From positions 1 to 64,000 of the forward strand of contig JBKECP010000037.1 of NCBI GenBank assembly GCA_047974765.1: a stretch of 64,000 bases of DNA. Reading direction: 5' to 3'. The position numbers and the translations under genes were made by a program. The stretch comes from JBKECP01 sp047974765 (GTDB lineage: Bacteria; Pseudomonadota; Gammaproteobacteria; Pseudomonadales; Halieaceae). Shown one piece after another: positions 1 to 5,960 of the stretch. Within the stretch, counting starts at the first letter, position 1. Every line of letters starts with the position of its first letter. A model generated the notes under the pieces. It saw only the letters and a list, made by a program, of their open reading frames with translations. It did no database searches and was not told the DNA's origin.

Positions 1-229
1 GGTTTAACCACAAAGTTTCAATGGTGCTGCCTGTAGCCAGTGCATAAAGTTGCGGATTACTCGCATGAAGCACAGACAAGGGCTGACTGGAAGTATCAGC
101 AAAACTACCTTCCACAAAAGCCGCAGCCAGATTCTCAAAACCCTGGCTGTCGTAATACACCTCAGATGCCGCACGGGTAAAAGCAGAAACACCCATTGCC
201 AAAACAGCAACGACCACTTTTGCCTTCAT
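1..229 (-). CDS. Exported protein, N-terminal part (runs off the window)
   Basis: An ATG at 229-227 opens a frame that stays open to the window edge (76 codons). A purine-rich GAGAGGG lies just upstream as ribosome binding site. The first ~20 residues (MKAKVVVAVLAMGVSAFTRA) look like a Sec signal peptide with a cleavage site near Ala-20 or Ala-21, so the product is probably periplasmic or secreted. The visible mature part (ASEVYYDSQGFENLAAAFVE and on) shows no motif I recognise. It lies outside the island and is transcribed away from it. Function unknown; being a real gene is likely from the start, signal peptide and RBS. Confidence 0.65.
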   Translation of the reverse strand, partial: MKAKVVVAVLAMGVSAFTRAASEVYYDSQGFENLAAAFVEGSFADTSSQPLSVLHASNPQLYALATGSTIETLWLN

Positions 230-391
230 TGGTCCCTCTCTTGATTTTAATCCTGCAATAATCAGGTTAGGAAGCTTACAACCAAAATATAGCCAATACA
301 AACCTTTATAATTATGTCATTTCCATATGAAAAAAATCACAAAAAAAGAATCTGAAAAAGATTTACAGTCTTAACGAACAAACTCAGACAT

Positions 392-428
392 AAAAAAACA
401 GTTTGCCATTAAGACAAACTGTTTTTTT
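392..428. terminator. Perfect 14-bp hairpin with A/T tails, bidirectional terminator
   Basis: Arms 392-405 and 415-428 are perfectly complementary around a 9-nt loop, with a run of seven A on one side and seven T on the other, so it can end transcription in both directions. It lies 8 nt beyond the tRNA-like remnant at 437-451. It was therefore probably the original terminator of the tRNA-Pro gene before the island separated the two. Confidence 0.7.
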
Positions 429-436
429 AAAAGTGA

Positions 437-451
437 TTGGTCGGACGGCAG
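437..451. other. Putative distal attachment site (tRNA-Pro 3'-end remnant)
   Basis: TTGGTCGGACGGCAG matches the tRNA-Pro 3' end including its CCA (TTGGTCGGGACGGCAG at 5824-5839), except for one missing G. It is followed on the outer side by a perfect terminator hairpin, as expected for the displaced end of an interrupted tRNA locus. The match is short, so the exact crossover cannot be fixed. Confidence 0.6.
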
Positions 452-460
452 CGCCCGAAT

Positions 461-730
461 AGTCATCATAACTAATTGTTTTTATTGTAATTAATAAAAC
501 ATGAAAATGACTTATACCCCCAAAAATACCCCCAACTTAATTTTTCACCCCGTCACCGGCTTTTGAAAGCGTGATGCAGGTCACAATGAGCAAGCACTGA
601 TTTTTACACAGGCTGAACACCAGCAAAAAGATAGTTAATGCAAGTCTTGCGGTGGGGCACATACACGCCCGGCATTGATCCGGGTCCACCTCGACAACAA
701 CAACCCTTTAATAAATGTTAGCTTTGACTA
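461..730. other. Left end of island without a supported gene
   Basis: No coding frame with credible start and codon use is seen here. Two direct copies of ATACCCCC at 514-521 and 526-533 are the distal counterpart of five copies beside the integrase gene and are probably integrase arm sites. The rest is unremarkable. Confidence 0.5.
514..533 (+). repeat. Distal arm-type integrase site repeats
   Basis: ATACCCCC occurs at 514-521 and again at 526-533, a 12-bp period, about 65 bp inside the distal att remnant. The same octamer, in both orientations, occurs five times between the integrase start and the tRNA. Confidence 0.5.
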
Positions 731-902
731 TTAAATGCGCTCTTTGCTCCCGTATGCACCCGTTGCCCCGGAAGGACCCAAGCCGACCGGGCCCATATGG
801 ACCTGAGAGTCCATCAGGCCCTCAGACGCCGCCCGAAGGAACAGGCGAGCCATGTCACCCAATCCCGCATCTGAAGGCACAGACACGCACACAGGCGCGC
901 TC
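731..902 (-). pseudogene. Detached C-terminal part of the DUF5681 gene
   Basis: Read on the minus strand from 902, this frame gives SAPVCVSVPSDAGLGDMARL and continues about 35 codons to a TAA at 731-733. It begins with the same SAPVCV that occurs at the point where the DUF5681 gene (1106-1393) loses similarity to its family, because both places share the same 20-bp DNA sequence (883-902 and 1159-1178). DUF5681 proteins normally continue after that point with a motif of the kind LP-x-AGL-x-x-xAR. I infer this is the severed tail of the gene, separated by an inserted repeat cassette. It has no start codon of its own. Confidence 0.55.
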
Positions 903-934
903 GGGAGTACTCCGGGAGTACTCCGAGAGTACTA
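902..934. repeat. Three tandem 11-bp repeats (CGGGAGTACTC)
   Basis: Units 902-912 and 913-923 are identical; 924-934 (CGAGAGTACTA) has two changes. Each of the first two units contains the palindrome GAGTACTC. The array lies inside the cassette that splits the DUF5681 gene. Short exact tandem repeats with an 11-bp period place the sites on one face of the helix, as in protein-bound iterons. Confidence 0.75.
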
Positions 935-978
935 CCAGAGCGCCAAGGCACAGGTCTCCAGCAGGAGGCTCAGAGCAA

Positions 979-998
979 GAGTTACCGGCAGGTAACTC
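979..998. repeat. 8-bp inverted repeat, GAGTTACC-ggca-GGTAACTC
   Basis: A perfect inverted repeat with a 4-nt spacer lies between two tandem arrays in the cassette. It may be an operator-like or structural site; nothing else identifies it. Confidence 0.6.
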
Positions 999-1003
999 AA
1001 TAC

Positions 1004-1104
1004 TGGTTAATGGTTTATGGTTTATGGTTAATGGTTGGTTGAACGGTTGTTGAACGTCCGTTGAACGGTTGTTGAACGTCCGTTGAACGGTCGTTGAGCG
1101 GTTG
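1004..1104. repeat. Iteron-like array: five 7-bp units then six 11-bp units
   Basis: Five heptamers of the form TGGTTWA run from 1004 to 1038 (the last is TGGTTGG). They are followed without a gap by six 11-mers starting TTGAACG from 1039 to 1104, alternating TTGAACGGTTG and TTGAACGTCCG before two diverged units. The array ends one base before the stop codon of the DUF5681 frame. Arrays of this kind mark replication or partition sites in plasmids, phages and satellites. The neighbouring HTH gene is a possible binding partner, but nothing here proves replication. Confidence 0.75.
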
Positions 1105-1105
1105 T

Positions 1106-1393
1106 TCAGAGCCCGTGCTGCGCTTGGCTTTGCGAGCTTTCGCCGAGGCCTTGCCAGCACACGCACACAGGCGCGCTCCGTGGCTTCAGCGCTGGACTGA
1201 GCCGGTCAAGGCAGAGTTTCAGGGCTGCCGTATCATCAGCCAGTGCCAGTTCTACCACCTTGGCCGCCAGCGCTTCCCCATGCCCCGCCAGGTGATGGCG
1301 CAGTGCCGACACCTCGTTAACGGGCCGCCCGCCTGGGTTGCCACTGGCACCCTTGGCAAACTGTCCTTTGCGGTTTCGCATTGTGTTGGTCAC
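1106..1393 (-). pseudogene. DUF5681 domain protein, 3' end replaced by repeat cassette
   Basis: The product (95 aa) starts with the DUF5681 signature RKGQFAKGASGNPGGRP at residues 8-24, a basic glycine-rich N-terminus often found in phage and island proteins of unknown function. The start is a GTG at 1393; an ATG four codons in is equally possible. After residue ~78 (SAPVCV) the sequence loses family resemblance and ends with QAQHGL just inside the repeat array. The natural continuation appears at 731-902. I therefore read the gene as truncated by an insertion. It is the last gene of the island's minus-strand operon. Confidence 0.65.
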
Positions 1394-1488
1394 CTGTTCA
1401 ATCCCTCAGTATCAGGTAGTGAGTCGAGGCCGCCCGCACCCAATACAGCCATATTTCACAACTAACCCCATGGTATATATATAAAGGT

Positions 1489-1616
1489 GCCCGGTTTTCG
1501 GGCCGGGTGATTTTGCTCTATCGCCCCGGTTTTCGGGTCGATGGGACCAGTTCACCTCCGAATTTTGCACCCTATCGCCCCGGTTTTCGGGGCGCACCTG
1601 GCCCAGTTTCCGGGCC
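1489..1616. repeat. Four hairpin repeats around CCCGGTTTTCGGG
   Basis: Stem-loops lie at 1489-1503, 1522-1540, 1576-1594 and 1600-1616. Three share the loop GTTTT; the third is perfect (CGCCCCG/CGGGGCG). They fall in the 3' part of the HTH gene, where on the minus strand they encode PETG, PENRG, PENRG and PKTG. Proteins of this island family often end in such repeats, so the DNA may be both coding sequence and binding site. Confidence 0.65.
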
Positions 1617-2036
1617 GGGCGGTTTGATAATTTCAAGGCTAAATTTTCTTGGTGGAGTATTGGTTGGGGCTACTGCCAATCGCCTGTCCGGGCAGTCATT
1701 AATGGGCTTCCAGGCGAGCGCATACAACGCGCACTCACCACCCGGATTGGTGAAGCGCCCTTCACGGGTGCAGATAATCAAACCCGCCTCCAACAAACGG
1801 TCCTTTGCATTGGTAATCGTATCCTTGGATGACCACCCCCGCTTTTTCAGGATCGAGTAGGCAACCGTCAAATCACCATTGTTGCGCCCGTTGTACTGGC
1901 AGGCCAGATCCATTAACAACTTGACCGCGCTGCCTGATAGCTTGCAGTAATCCGGGTGCTCCCACACAGCCCTCGGTAATGCCCCAAAACCGGCATCCCC
2001 CCCGCGCCCCTTGGTCTTTCTTCGATTGCGGGGCAT
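1572..2036 (-). CDS. Helix-turn-helix island protein, possible replication initiator; likely frameshifted end
   Basis: The product is 154 aa. Residues ~15-110 resemble winged-helix proteins found next to AlpA and integrase in many gammaproteobacterial islands: a basic N-terminus (PRNRRKTKGRGGD), then ALPRAVWEHPDYCKLSGSAV and a second block KKRGWSSKDTITNAKDRLLE that could be a DNA-recognition helix. It starts 2 nt after the upstream stop, so translation is coupled. The tail PGPETGPGAPRKPGR ends at 1572, but the adjacent frame continues the expected PENRG/PKTG repeats to a stop at 1412. Removing one G of the GG near 1598 joins them. Role in DNA replication or control is an inference from context. 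Confidence 0.65.
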   Translation of the reverse strand: MPRNRRKTKGRGGDAGFGALPRAVWEHPDYCKLSGSAVKLLMDLACQYNGRNNGDLTVAYSILKKRGWSSKDTITNAKDRLLEAGLIICTREGRFTNPGGECALYALAWKPINDCPDRRLAVAPTNTPPRKFSLEIIKPPGPETGPGAPRKPGR

Positions 2037-2038
2037 GG

Positions 2039-2212
2039 TTATTCATCGTCCACAGAGCGCAGCACCAGCCGTATATCACCGTGGATGGTGTCAAAAGGGG
2101 TAACGTGTCCGTCCTGTCTGAAAGCGTACTCACGGGCTTCCTGCTCGCTCTCGGCCATAACCTCAATACGGGTTATCAGTTCTTCTCGCACTTCAAAGTG
2201 ATAGCGCTTCAT
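2039..2212 (-). CDS. Small island protein, 57 aa
   Basis: The frame is open further upstream, but the start is set at the ATG at 2212-2210 because it overlaps the stop of the preceding gene (ATGA) and follows a strong GAGGGGG ribosome site. The product MKRYHFEVREELITRIEVMA... is acidic and mixes alternating hydrophobic residues, suggesting a small alpha/beta fold; VEVxAxSEQEAREYA-like spacing recalls proteins that modify or sense, but no family is assigned. It sits between two other coupled small genes, so it is likely expressed. Confidence 0.6.
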   Translation of the reverse strand: MKRYHFEVREELITRIEVMAESEQEAREYAFRQDGHVTPFDTIHGDIRLVLRSVDDE

Positions 2213-2472
2213 TTCGCACCCCCTCGCCGCTTGGCAAGGGCGTTGCCCATGGCGAAACCGTCCAGACGTTTCTGGTGGGCCAGTTGTTGCTGTCGCGTTC
2301 TGTGGGGCTGTACAGCGGTTCCGGCGTTGTCGCCACTGTCGCATTGTCGGATTACGCCGCCGCTCGCGAGAAAAGCCGCTAAATCGGCCTGTAGGCGATC
2401 TCTGAAAGATGCAGTACTATGGCTATGCAATTGTTTGGGGCTGCCTGTCGAGGTGGCCTTTTTCTTTTTCAT
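2209..2472 (-). CDS. Small basic island protein, 87 aa
   Basis: This gene starts 10 nt after the AlpA-like gene and overlaps the next start by 4 nt, so it belongs to the same operon. The product is basic (MKKKKATSTGSPKQ at the start, RLDGFAMGNALAKRRGG near the end) with one predicted amphipathic helix FRDRLQADLAAFLA. No recognised domain. The lysine-rich ends fit a nucleic-acid or protein partner role, which is speculation. Confidence 0.6.
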   Translation of the reverse strand: MKKKKATSTGSPKQLHSHSTASFRDRLQADLAAFLASGGVIRQCDSGDNAGTAVQPHRTRQQQLAHQKRLDGFAMGNALAKRRGGAK

Positions 2473-2482
2473 GGCTCACCCC

Positions 2483-2698
2483 CTACGCTGCTGAATCTTC
2501 GCGTTCAGCAATGCGACTCTCGGCCCACGCTTCCACTTCGGACTTGACCCATGCGCTGGCACGCTTACCGAGTTTTACAGGGGGCGGAAACTCGCCGTCT
2601 GCAATCATCGTGTAAATCATGCTACGACTGTAGGGAACGATGGCCTGCACTTGTGGCAGACGAAGGAAGGTAACGGATAGTTCTGGTTGATTTGCCAT
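2483..2698 (-). CDS. AlpA-family transcriptional regulator
   Basis: The product is 71 aa with the typical AlpA layout: a short lead, FLRLPQVQAIVPYSRSMIYT as the first helix-turn-helix segment, then ADGEFPPPVKLGKRASAWVK and a final helix EVEAWAESRI. The F-P-x-P-V-x-L-G and A-x-x-W motifs are diagnostic. AlpA proteins are phage-derived MerR-like activators that control excision or operon expression in P4-like elements. It heads the operon of small genes and is preceded by a ~100-bp gap that should hold its promoter. Family assignment is firm; target is inferred. Confidence 0.85.
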   Translation of the reverse strand: MANQPELSVTFLRLPQVQAIVPYSRSMIYTMIADGEFPPPVKLGKRASAWVKSEVEAWAESRIAEREDSAA

Positions 2699-2799
2699 GC
2701 TCTGTGCCCCTTGCGGCTGTTGTTGAACATAGCCGCTTATTATTCACACAGCATCACCGCCGTCTTTCTATGAAAATTGGGAAAGTTGGTAGAAAAGCC

Positions 2800-3471
2800 C
2801 TACTCGGCGTCAGGTTCAGTGAAATGCCGGTGTTTCTTGTATGCAGAATCCGGCTCACCGGTTTTCTTTCGGTAATACCATCCGTCAGACATCAGACATT
2901 CTGTTACCGGAAATTGCTTTACATGCTCGTAGTACCACTCTCGAACCAGCTCAAAGGAAAAACCATTCTTTTTGGCGACCTCTTCCAGCGATTCCTTAAC
3001 TTGTCTACCGGTAGCAACTGAATCCAGAACCTCACATATAACTGGTATTTTTTTCTCATACTCGACTTGCCTATTACTGAGTTTTGCGCCCTTGTGCGGC
3101 GGCCCATCAAAAGCTTTATCCCAGCTTCTGACTTTAAATTTTTCCACCCGGCCATAAGCCCACCTGAGCGGCACCCCGCACCAAACCGGCACAGGCAGCC
3201 GCCAAGTTATGCACTCGCTAACCGCTTCAAAAATTATCTTGAAGTCACCATGAGAGTCGCGGTATTTCTGTTCCAGCTCTGGCAGTGACCGAGTCCATGT
3301 GTGCCACTGTCCAAGGGGAGAAACACCAGCTTTAGATGTGCCAGGATAGGAAATCCCCTTTCTTTGCATCCAGGCTTCTTCCGCAGCTTTTGCATCTGCG
3401 TACTCCCAGCTTTCAAGCTGCCGGATGTGGTCGGTAAAAATACCGTATAGGTCAAAGCCAGAGTCAGTCAT
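2800..3471 (-). CDS. Hypothetical island protein, 223 aa
   Basis: The frame starts at ATG 3471 close behind the small gene at 3481-3601. The product is soluble, rich in Trp and Tyr, with no signal peptide or membrane segment. The N-terminal half contains ESWEYADAKAAEEAWMQRKG. The middle has a Trp/Pro-rich stretch (TWRLPVPVWCGVPLRWAYG). The C-terminal half has helix-turn-helix-like spacing (EEVAKKNGFSFELVREWYYE). I do not recognise a family. It lies between integrase-side and AlpA-side genes on the same strand and is probably an island accessory or control protein. Confidence 0.6.
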   Translation of the reverse strand: MTDSGFDLYGIFTDHIRQLESWEYADAKAAEEAWMQRKGISYPGTSKAGVSPLGQWHTWTRSLPELEQKYRDSHGDFKIIFEAVSECITWRLPVPVWCGVPLRWAYGRVEKFKVRSWDKAFDGPPHKGAKLSNRQVEYEKKIPVICEVLDSVATGRQVKESLEEVAKKNGFSFELVREWYYEHVKQFPVTECLMSDGWYYRKKTGEPDSAYKKHRHFTEPDAE

Positions 3472-3480
3472 GCGCGCACT

Positions 3481-3601
3481 CTATGACGCTCCCGGCCACT
3501 CTACTCCCCAAGCGCGGAATAGCTGCCGCACGTATTTTTCTTGATCGGGCCGGAGCTGGCCTCTGAGGCACTTTAGGATGTTGATTCGCCCCGCCCATCA
3601 T
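3481..3601 (-). pseudogene. Small island gene with one-base frameshift near its start
   Basis: On the minus strand the frame gives GRINILKCLRGQLRPDQEKY and ends VEWPGAS before a TAG at 3481-3483. It reads like a conserved small protein (~39 aa) but has no start in frame. Tandem ATG codons at 3601-3596 lie in the next frame and overlap the upstream stop. Dropping one G of the four-G run (3589-3592) would join them into MMGGRINILKCLRG. Either a recent mutation or a sequencing error. Confidence 0.5.
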
Positions 3602-3816
3602 GCTTCGCCAAACTCGCCCATACACTCTTCATGGCAGGGGCAGTTATTAGCGCTCGATATATCAACAGCTTTCTGCAATCTATCCACGTCATATGTCATT
3701 TTTATTTCGGATGGATTGGCTATGTTTTCGGCATCGCCCTTTGCTATTTTCAAACTGGATAAGGATTCTTGATACAAAAGTTTTACGGACTCTGGGGCCC
3801 AAGCCGGGAATGTCAC
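3598..3816 (-). CDS. Small island protein, 72 aa
   Basis: The start is GTG at 3816-3814, 5 nt behind AGGGGG, a strong ribosome site that overlaps one of the ATACCCCC/GGGGGTAT octamers (3819-3826). The product is MTFPAWAPESVKLLYQESLS... with a charged helical middle and CPCHEEC near the C-terminus (two or three Cys and a His that could bind metal). No family recognised. It overlaps the start of the next small gene, which supports expression. Confidence 0.5.
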   Translation of the reverse strand: MTFPAWAPESVKLLYQESLSSLKIAKGDAENIANPSEIKMTYDVDRLQKAVDISSANNCPCHEECMGEFGEA

Positions 3817-3915
3817 ATATACCCCCTACAGTGAATTCTTTAGGAATGTCGCAGCGCCCGGAATTAGGGTTACAACTTTTTTGGGTTACCCCAGGCGCTG
3901 CAATTTGGAATTGTG

Positions 3916-4317
3916 TCAGGCAGTGGCTACCGGCTCTACCGGGACAAACACGTCATCACCGCTGGTTTCGCGGAGAAAACGTTCGTAGCTTGTCCTCAGC
4001 TCAGACCTCGGTATTCGCCGGAAGCCAGCCCATTTTGGGTAGGCATCGTTGCCAAGCCGCAGAAAATAGTTTGGTAGCCGTTTCGCCATCTCCAGCGTCA
4101 AGCCCGGCGATACAAAGCTGTGCGTTCCTGGCTCAAAGCAAAGCACATGGCCAAGGCTTGTGGTGGACAGCCGGTCTTCACCAGAAAAACCCGTGACCAG
4201 GTAAACCGAGTACGCCTTGCTCACCGGAATCATTGAGCCTAAACCCTCTGCAATGGGCGTTGGTTGAAGCGGGGGCAGTACTCCCCCAGTGGTTTGTTGT
4301 AGACTGCGCGCAGCCAT
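3916..4317 (-). CDS. Hypothetical island protein, 133 aa
   Basis: The frame starts at ATG 4317, about 90 bp after the integrase stop. The product begins with a low-complexity lead (MAARSLQQTTGGVLPPLQPT) and then a folded-looking part with SKAYSVYLVTGFSGEDRLST and LRLGNDAYPKWAGFRRIPRS. No signal peptide or membrane segment. I do not recognise a family. The position between integrase and the small genes fits an island accessory protein. Confidence 0.5.
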   Translation of the reverse strand: MAARSLQQTTGGVLPPLQPTPIAEGLGSMIPVSKAYSVYLVTGFSGEDRLSTTSLGHVLCFEPGTHSFVSPGLTLEMAKRLPNYFLRLGNDAYPKWAGFRRIPRSELRTSYERFLRETSGDDVFVPVEPVATA

Positions 4318-4410
4318 AATGACACCCCCTTGGTAGGTGTTGTTGTGGTTAGAGGGCGCGCCGGTGCTCTACCACCGGCACCCTCGCTTATCTGCCCAAA
4401 GCGGGCAAAC

Positions 4411-5643
4411 TCATTGACCGCCAAACTTCGCGGTAATCACGTTCCCAGCCAGTGCCTGAGCTTTCAGGCTGTCCAAATAATCAGCCCAGCCCTGCATCAT
4501 CTTGGCCCGGCCTTCGAGGTGACTGGTACGATTGTAGGCCCTGCCGTTGGCGTCTCTCACCGCATGGGCAAGCTGGTGCTCTATCCAGTCCACCCGGTAG
4601 CCCAGCACCTCATCCAGCAGGGTGCGAGCGGTGGCGCGGAAACCGTGCGGAGTCATGGTGTCGTTGTCATAGGCAAGAGTCCGCAGCGCCACCCGCACGC
4701 CGTTCTCAGACAGACAGCGGCTGGCACCCCGGGCGCTGGGGAATACATATCTACCCCTGCCAGTCAGTGCTTGCAGCTCGCGCAGCAGGTCCAGCGCCTG
4801 GGAGCACAGGGGCACGATATGGGGCTGGCGCATCTTCATCTTGTCGGCAGGTATCTCCCACTGTGCGGCCTGCCAGTTGATTTCCGCCCATTCCATGGCC
4901 CGTATTTCCCCGGGGCGCTGGAACAGCAGGGGCGACAGCAGCAAGGCCGTTTTGACAACGGGGGTGCCCTCGAAGCCATCCATGGCCACCAGCAGGCGGC
5001 CCAGTTCGGCAGGGTCGGTAATGGCGGCATGGTGCTTTTTCTGGCGCCTGGGCTTGAGTGCGCCCTTGAGGTCTCCGCTGGGGTCGCGCTCGGCCCGGCC
5101 GGTGGCGACGGCATAGCGGAACACCTGACCGGCGGTCTGCTTGGCCCTGTGGGCGATGTCGAAGGCACCCCTGCCCTCGATACGCCGCAAGGCGGCCAGC
5201 AGCTCAGGCGCGGTAATGGCGGCTATGGGGCGGCTTCCCAGCACAGGGTACAAGTCCTTTTCCAGAATGCGGCCTGTCCGCTCCTGATAACTTTTCGATT
5301 TCTCGGGCATGGTCTGGTTGAACCACTCCCGCGCCACCGCCTCGAAGCTCTCAGCAGCCGCCTGGTGCCGGGTGAGCTTTTCGACCTTGCGCACTTCGCC
5401 GGGGTCGATACCTTCAGCCAGCTTGTCACGGGCTTGCTGGTGGGCCTGCCGGGCCGCCTTCAGCGATACTTCTGGATACACCCCCATAGCCAGCGTCTTT
5501 TCCTTGCCGCCATAGCGGTACTTATAACGCCAGTATTTAGCCCCGTTGGGTTGTACCAGCAGGTGCAGCCCGCCCCCATCTGACAGCTTGCGCGGCTTGT
5601 CCTGTGGCTTTGCTTGCTTTACCTCGGTAGCTGTTAGTGGCAC
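4411..5643 (-). CDS. int: P4-type tyrosine integrase
   Basis: The product is 410 aa, the usual length. The start is GTG 5643-5641, behind AGGAGG; longer readings run into the tRNA and are false. Residues 1-90 are the DUF4102-type arm-binding domain (KLSDGGGLHLLVQPNGAKYW, LAMGVYPEVSLKAAR). A SAM-like core-binding domain follows. The catalytic part shows the Arg in LFQRPGEIRAMEW, the HGFR box, His in HQLAHA and the Tyr in RAYNRT. It catalyses integration and excision at tRNA genes, and it lies next to the tRNA-Pro whose 3' end is duplicated at 437. Five GGGGGTAT sites upstream are likely its arm sites. Confidence 0.95.
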   Translation of the reverse strand: MPLTATEVKQAKPQDKPRKLSDGGGLHLLVQPNGAKYWRYKYRYGGKEKTLAMGVYPEVSLKAARQAHQQARDKLAEGIDPGEVRKVEKLTRHQAAAESFEAVAREWFNQTMPEKSKSYQERTGRILEKDLYPVLGSRPIAAITAPELLAALRRIEGRGAFDIAHRAKQTAGQVFRYAVATGRAERDPSGDLKGALKPRRQKKHHAAITDPAELGRLLVAMDGFEGTPVVKTALLLSPLLFQRPGEIRAMEWAEINWQAAQWEIPADKMKMRQPHIVPLCSQALDLLRELQALTGRGRYVFPSARGASRCLSENGVRVALRTLAYDNDTMTPHGFRATARTLLDEVLGYRVDWIEHQLAHAVRDANGRAYNRTSHLEGRAKMMQGWADYLDSLKAQALAGNVITAKFGGQ

Positions 5644-5663
5644 GGCCCACCTCCTGCGCAATT

Positions 5664-5725
5664 GGGGGTATCGGTTTCGGGGGTATCGGATATACCCCCA
5701 TATATACCCCCCGTTTTGGGGGTAT
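5664..5725. repeat. Five GGGGGTAT octamers upstream of the integrase gene
   Basis: Copies lie at 5664-5671, 5679-5686 and 5718-5725 in one orientation and at 5692-5699 and 5704-5711 in the other. They sit between integrase start and tRNA, exactly where arm-type integrase sites and integrase autoregulation are found in P4-like elements. The other island end has two more copies. Confidence 0.65.
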
Positions 5726-5764
5726 GTCGCCGGACAGTGCTGGACGACTTCGGAGGCAGTATAA

Positions 5765-5791
5765 CAAAAAAGCCCTGATTTACAGGGCTTT
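5765..5791 (-). terminator. Rho-independent terminator after tRNA-Pro (island-borne)
   Basis: AAAGCCCTG (5769-5777) pairs perfectly with CAGGGCTTT (5783-5791) over a 5-nt loop; on the minus strand the stem is followed by six T. It ends tRNA-Pro transcription inside the island and replaces the original hairpin now at 392-428. Confidence 0.85.
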
Positions 5792-5824
5792 AAGGACGTT
5801 ACAGGATGTTGTTGGAGGGGTATT

Positions 5825-5901
5825 TGGTCGGGACGGCAGGATTTGAACCTACGACCACCACACCCCCAGTGTGGTGCGCTACCAGACTGCGCTACGCCCC
5901 G
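5825..5901 (-). tRNA. tRNA-Pro (GGG), CCA encoded
   Basis: The 77-nt gene reads CGGGGCGUAGCGCAGUCUGG from 5901 on the minus strand. The acceptor stem CGGGGCG/CGUCCCG, D-loop, anticodon stem CACAC/GUGUG with loop UGGGGGU (anticodon GGG) and the T-arm GGUUCAAAUCC are all present. A73 and CCA are encoded at 5828-5825. It follows merR as in other gammaproteobacteria and its 3' end serves as island attachment site. Confidence 0.97.
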
Positions 5902-5929
5902 AAAAAAATGCCTGATTGACGAGGGCGGC

Positions 5930-5957
5930 ATTATACTCAATCAAAGCCCCCAGACAA
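5930..5957 (-). promoter_or_regulatory. Sigma-70 promoter of tRNA-Pro
   Basis: On the minus strand TTGTCT (5957-5952) and a perfect TATAAT (5935-5930) are 16 bp apart, followed by a G/C-rich discriminator GCCGCCC typical of stringently controlled stable RNA genes. It lies between the merR stop and the tRNA. Confidence 0.75.
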
Positions 5958-5960
5958 ACT

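Larger units (their letters stand above)
437..5839. mobile_element. Integrative genomic island in the tRNA-Pro(GGG) gene
   Basis: The right end abuts the intact tRNA-Pro gene. A tyrosine integrase is transcribed away from the tRNA, starting about 180 bp from the tRNA 3' end. The left end has a remnant of the tRNA 3' end (437-451, differing from 5824-5839 by one missing G). Seven copies of GGGGGTAT or its complement sit near the two ends. Genes inside, all on the minus strand, include integrase, AlpA-like activator, HTH protein and DUF5681, a set common to P4-like satellites and small islands. No capsid, conjugation or restriction genes are present. What the element does for the host is not visible. 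Confidence 0.8.

Noticed and set aside
715..1053. Open plus-strand frame of 112 codons in the island left end
   Set aside because: Proline-rich low-complexity product without a ribosome site; it overlaps the tandem arrays and the severed DUF5681 tail on the other strand.
855..1166. Minus-strand frame of 103 codons through the repeat array
   Set aside because: Product is the translation of tandem repeats with no family resemblance; kept only as a remark in the cassette finding.
4330..5583. Plus-strand frame of 417 codons opposite the integrase
   Set aside because: Complement of a well-identified gene with no motif; typical shadow frame in G+C-rich codons.
5644..5940. Longer integrase reading that starts upstream of GTG 5643
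   Set aside because: It would translate the tRNA-Pro gene itself; the GTG with AGGAGG is the proper start.
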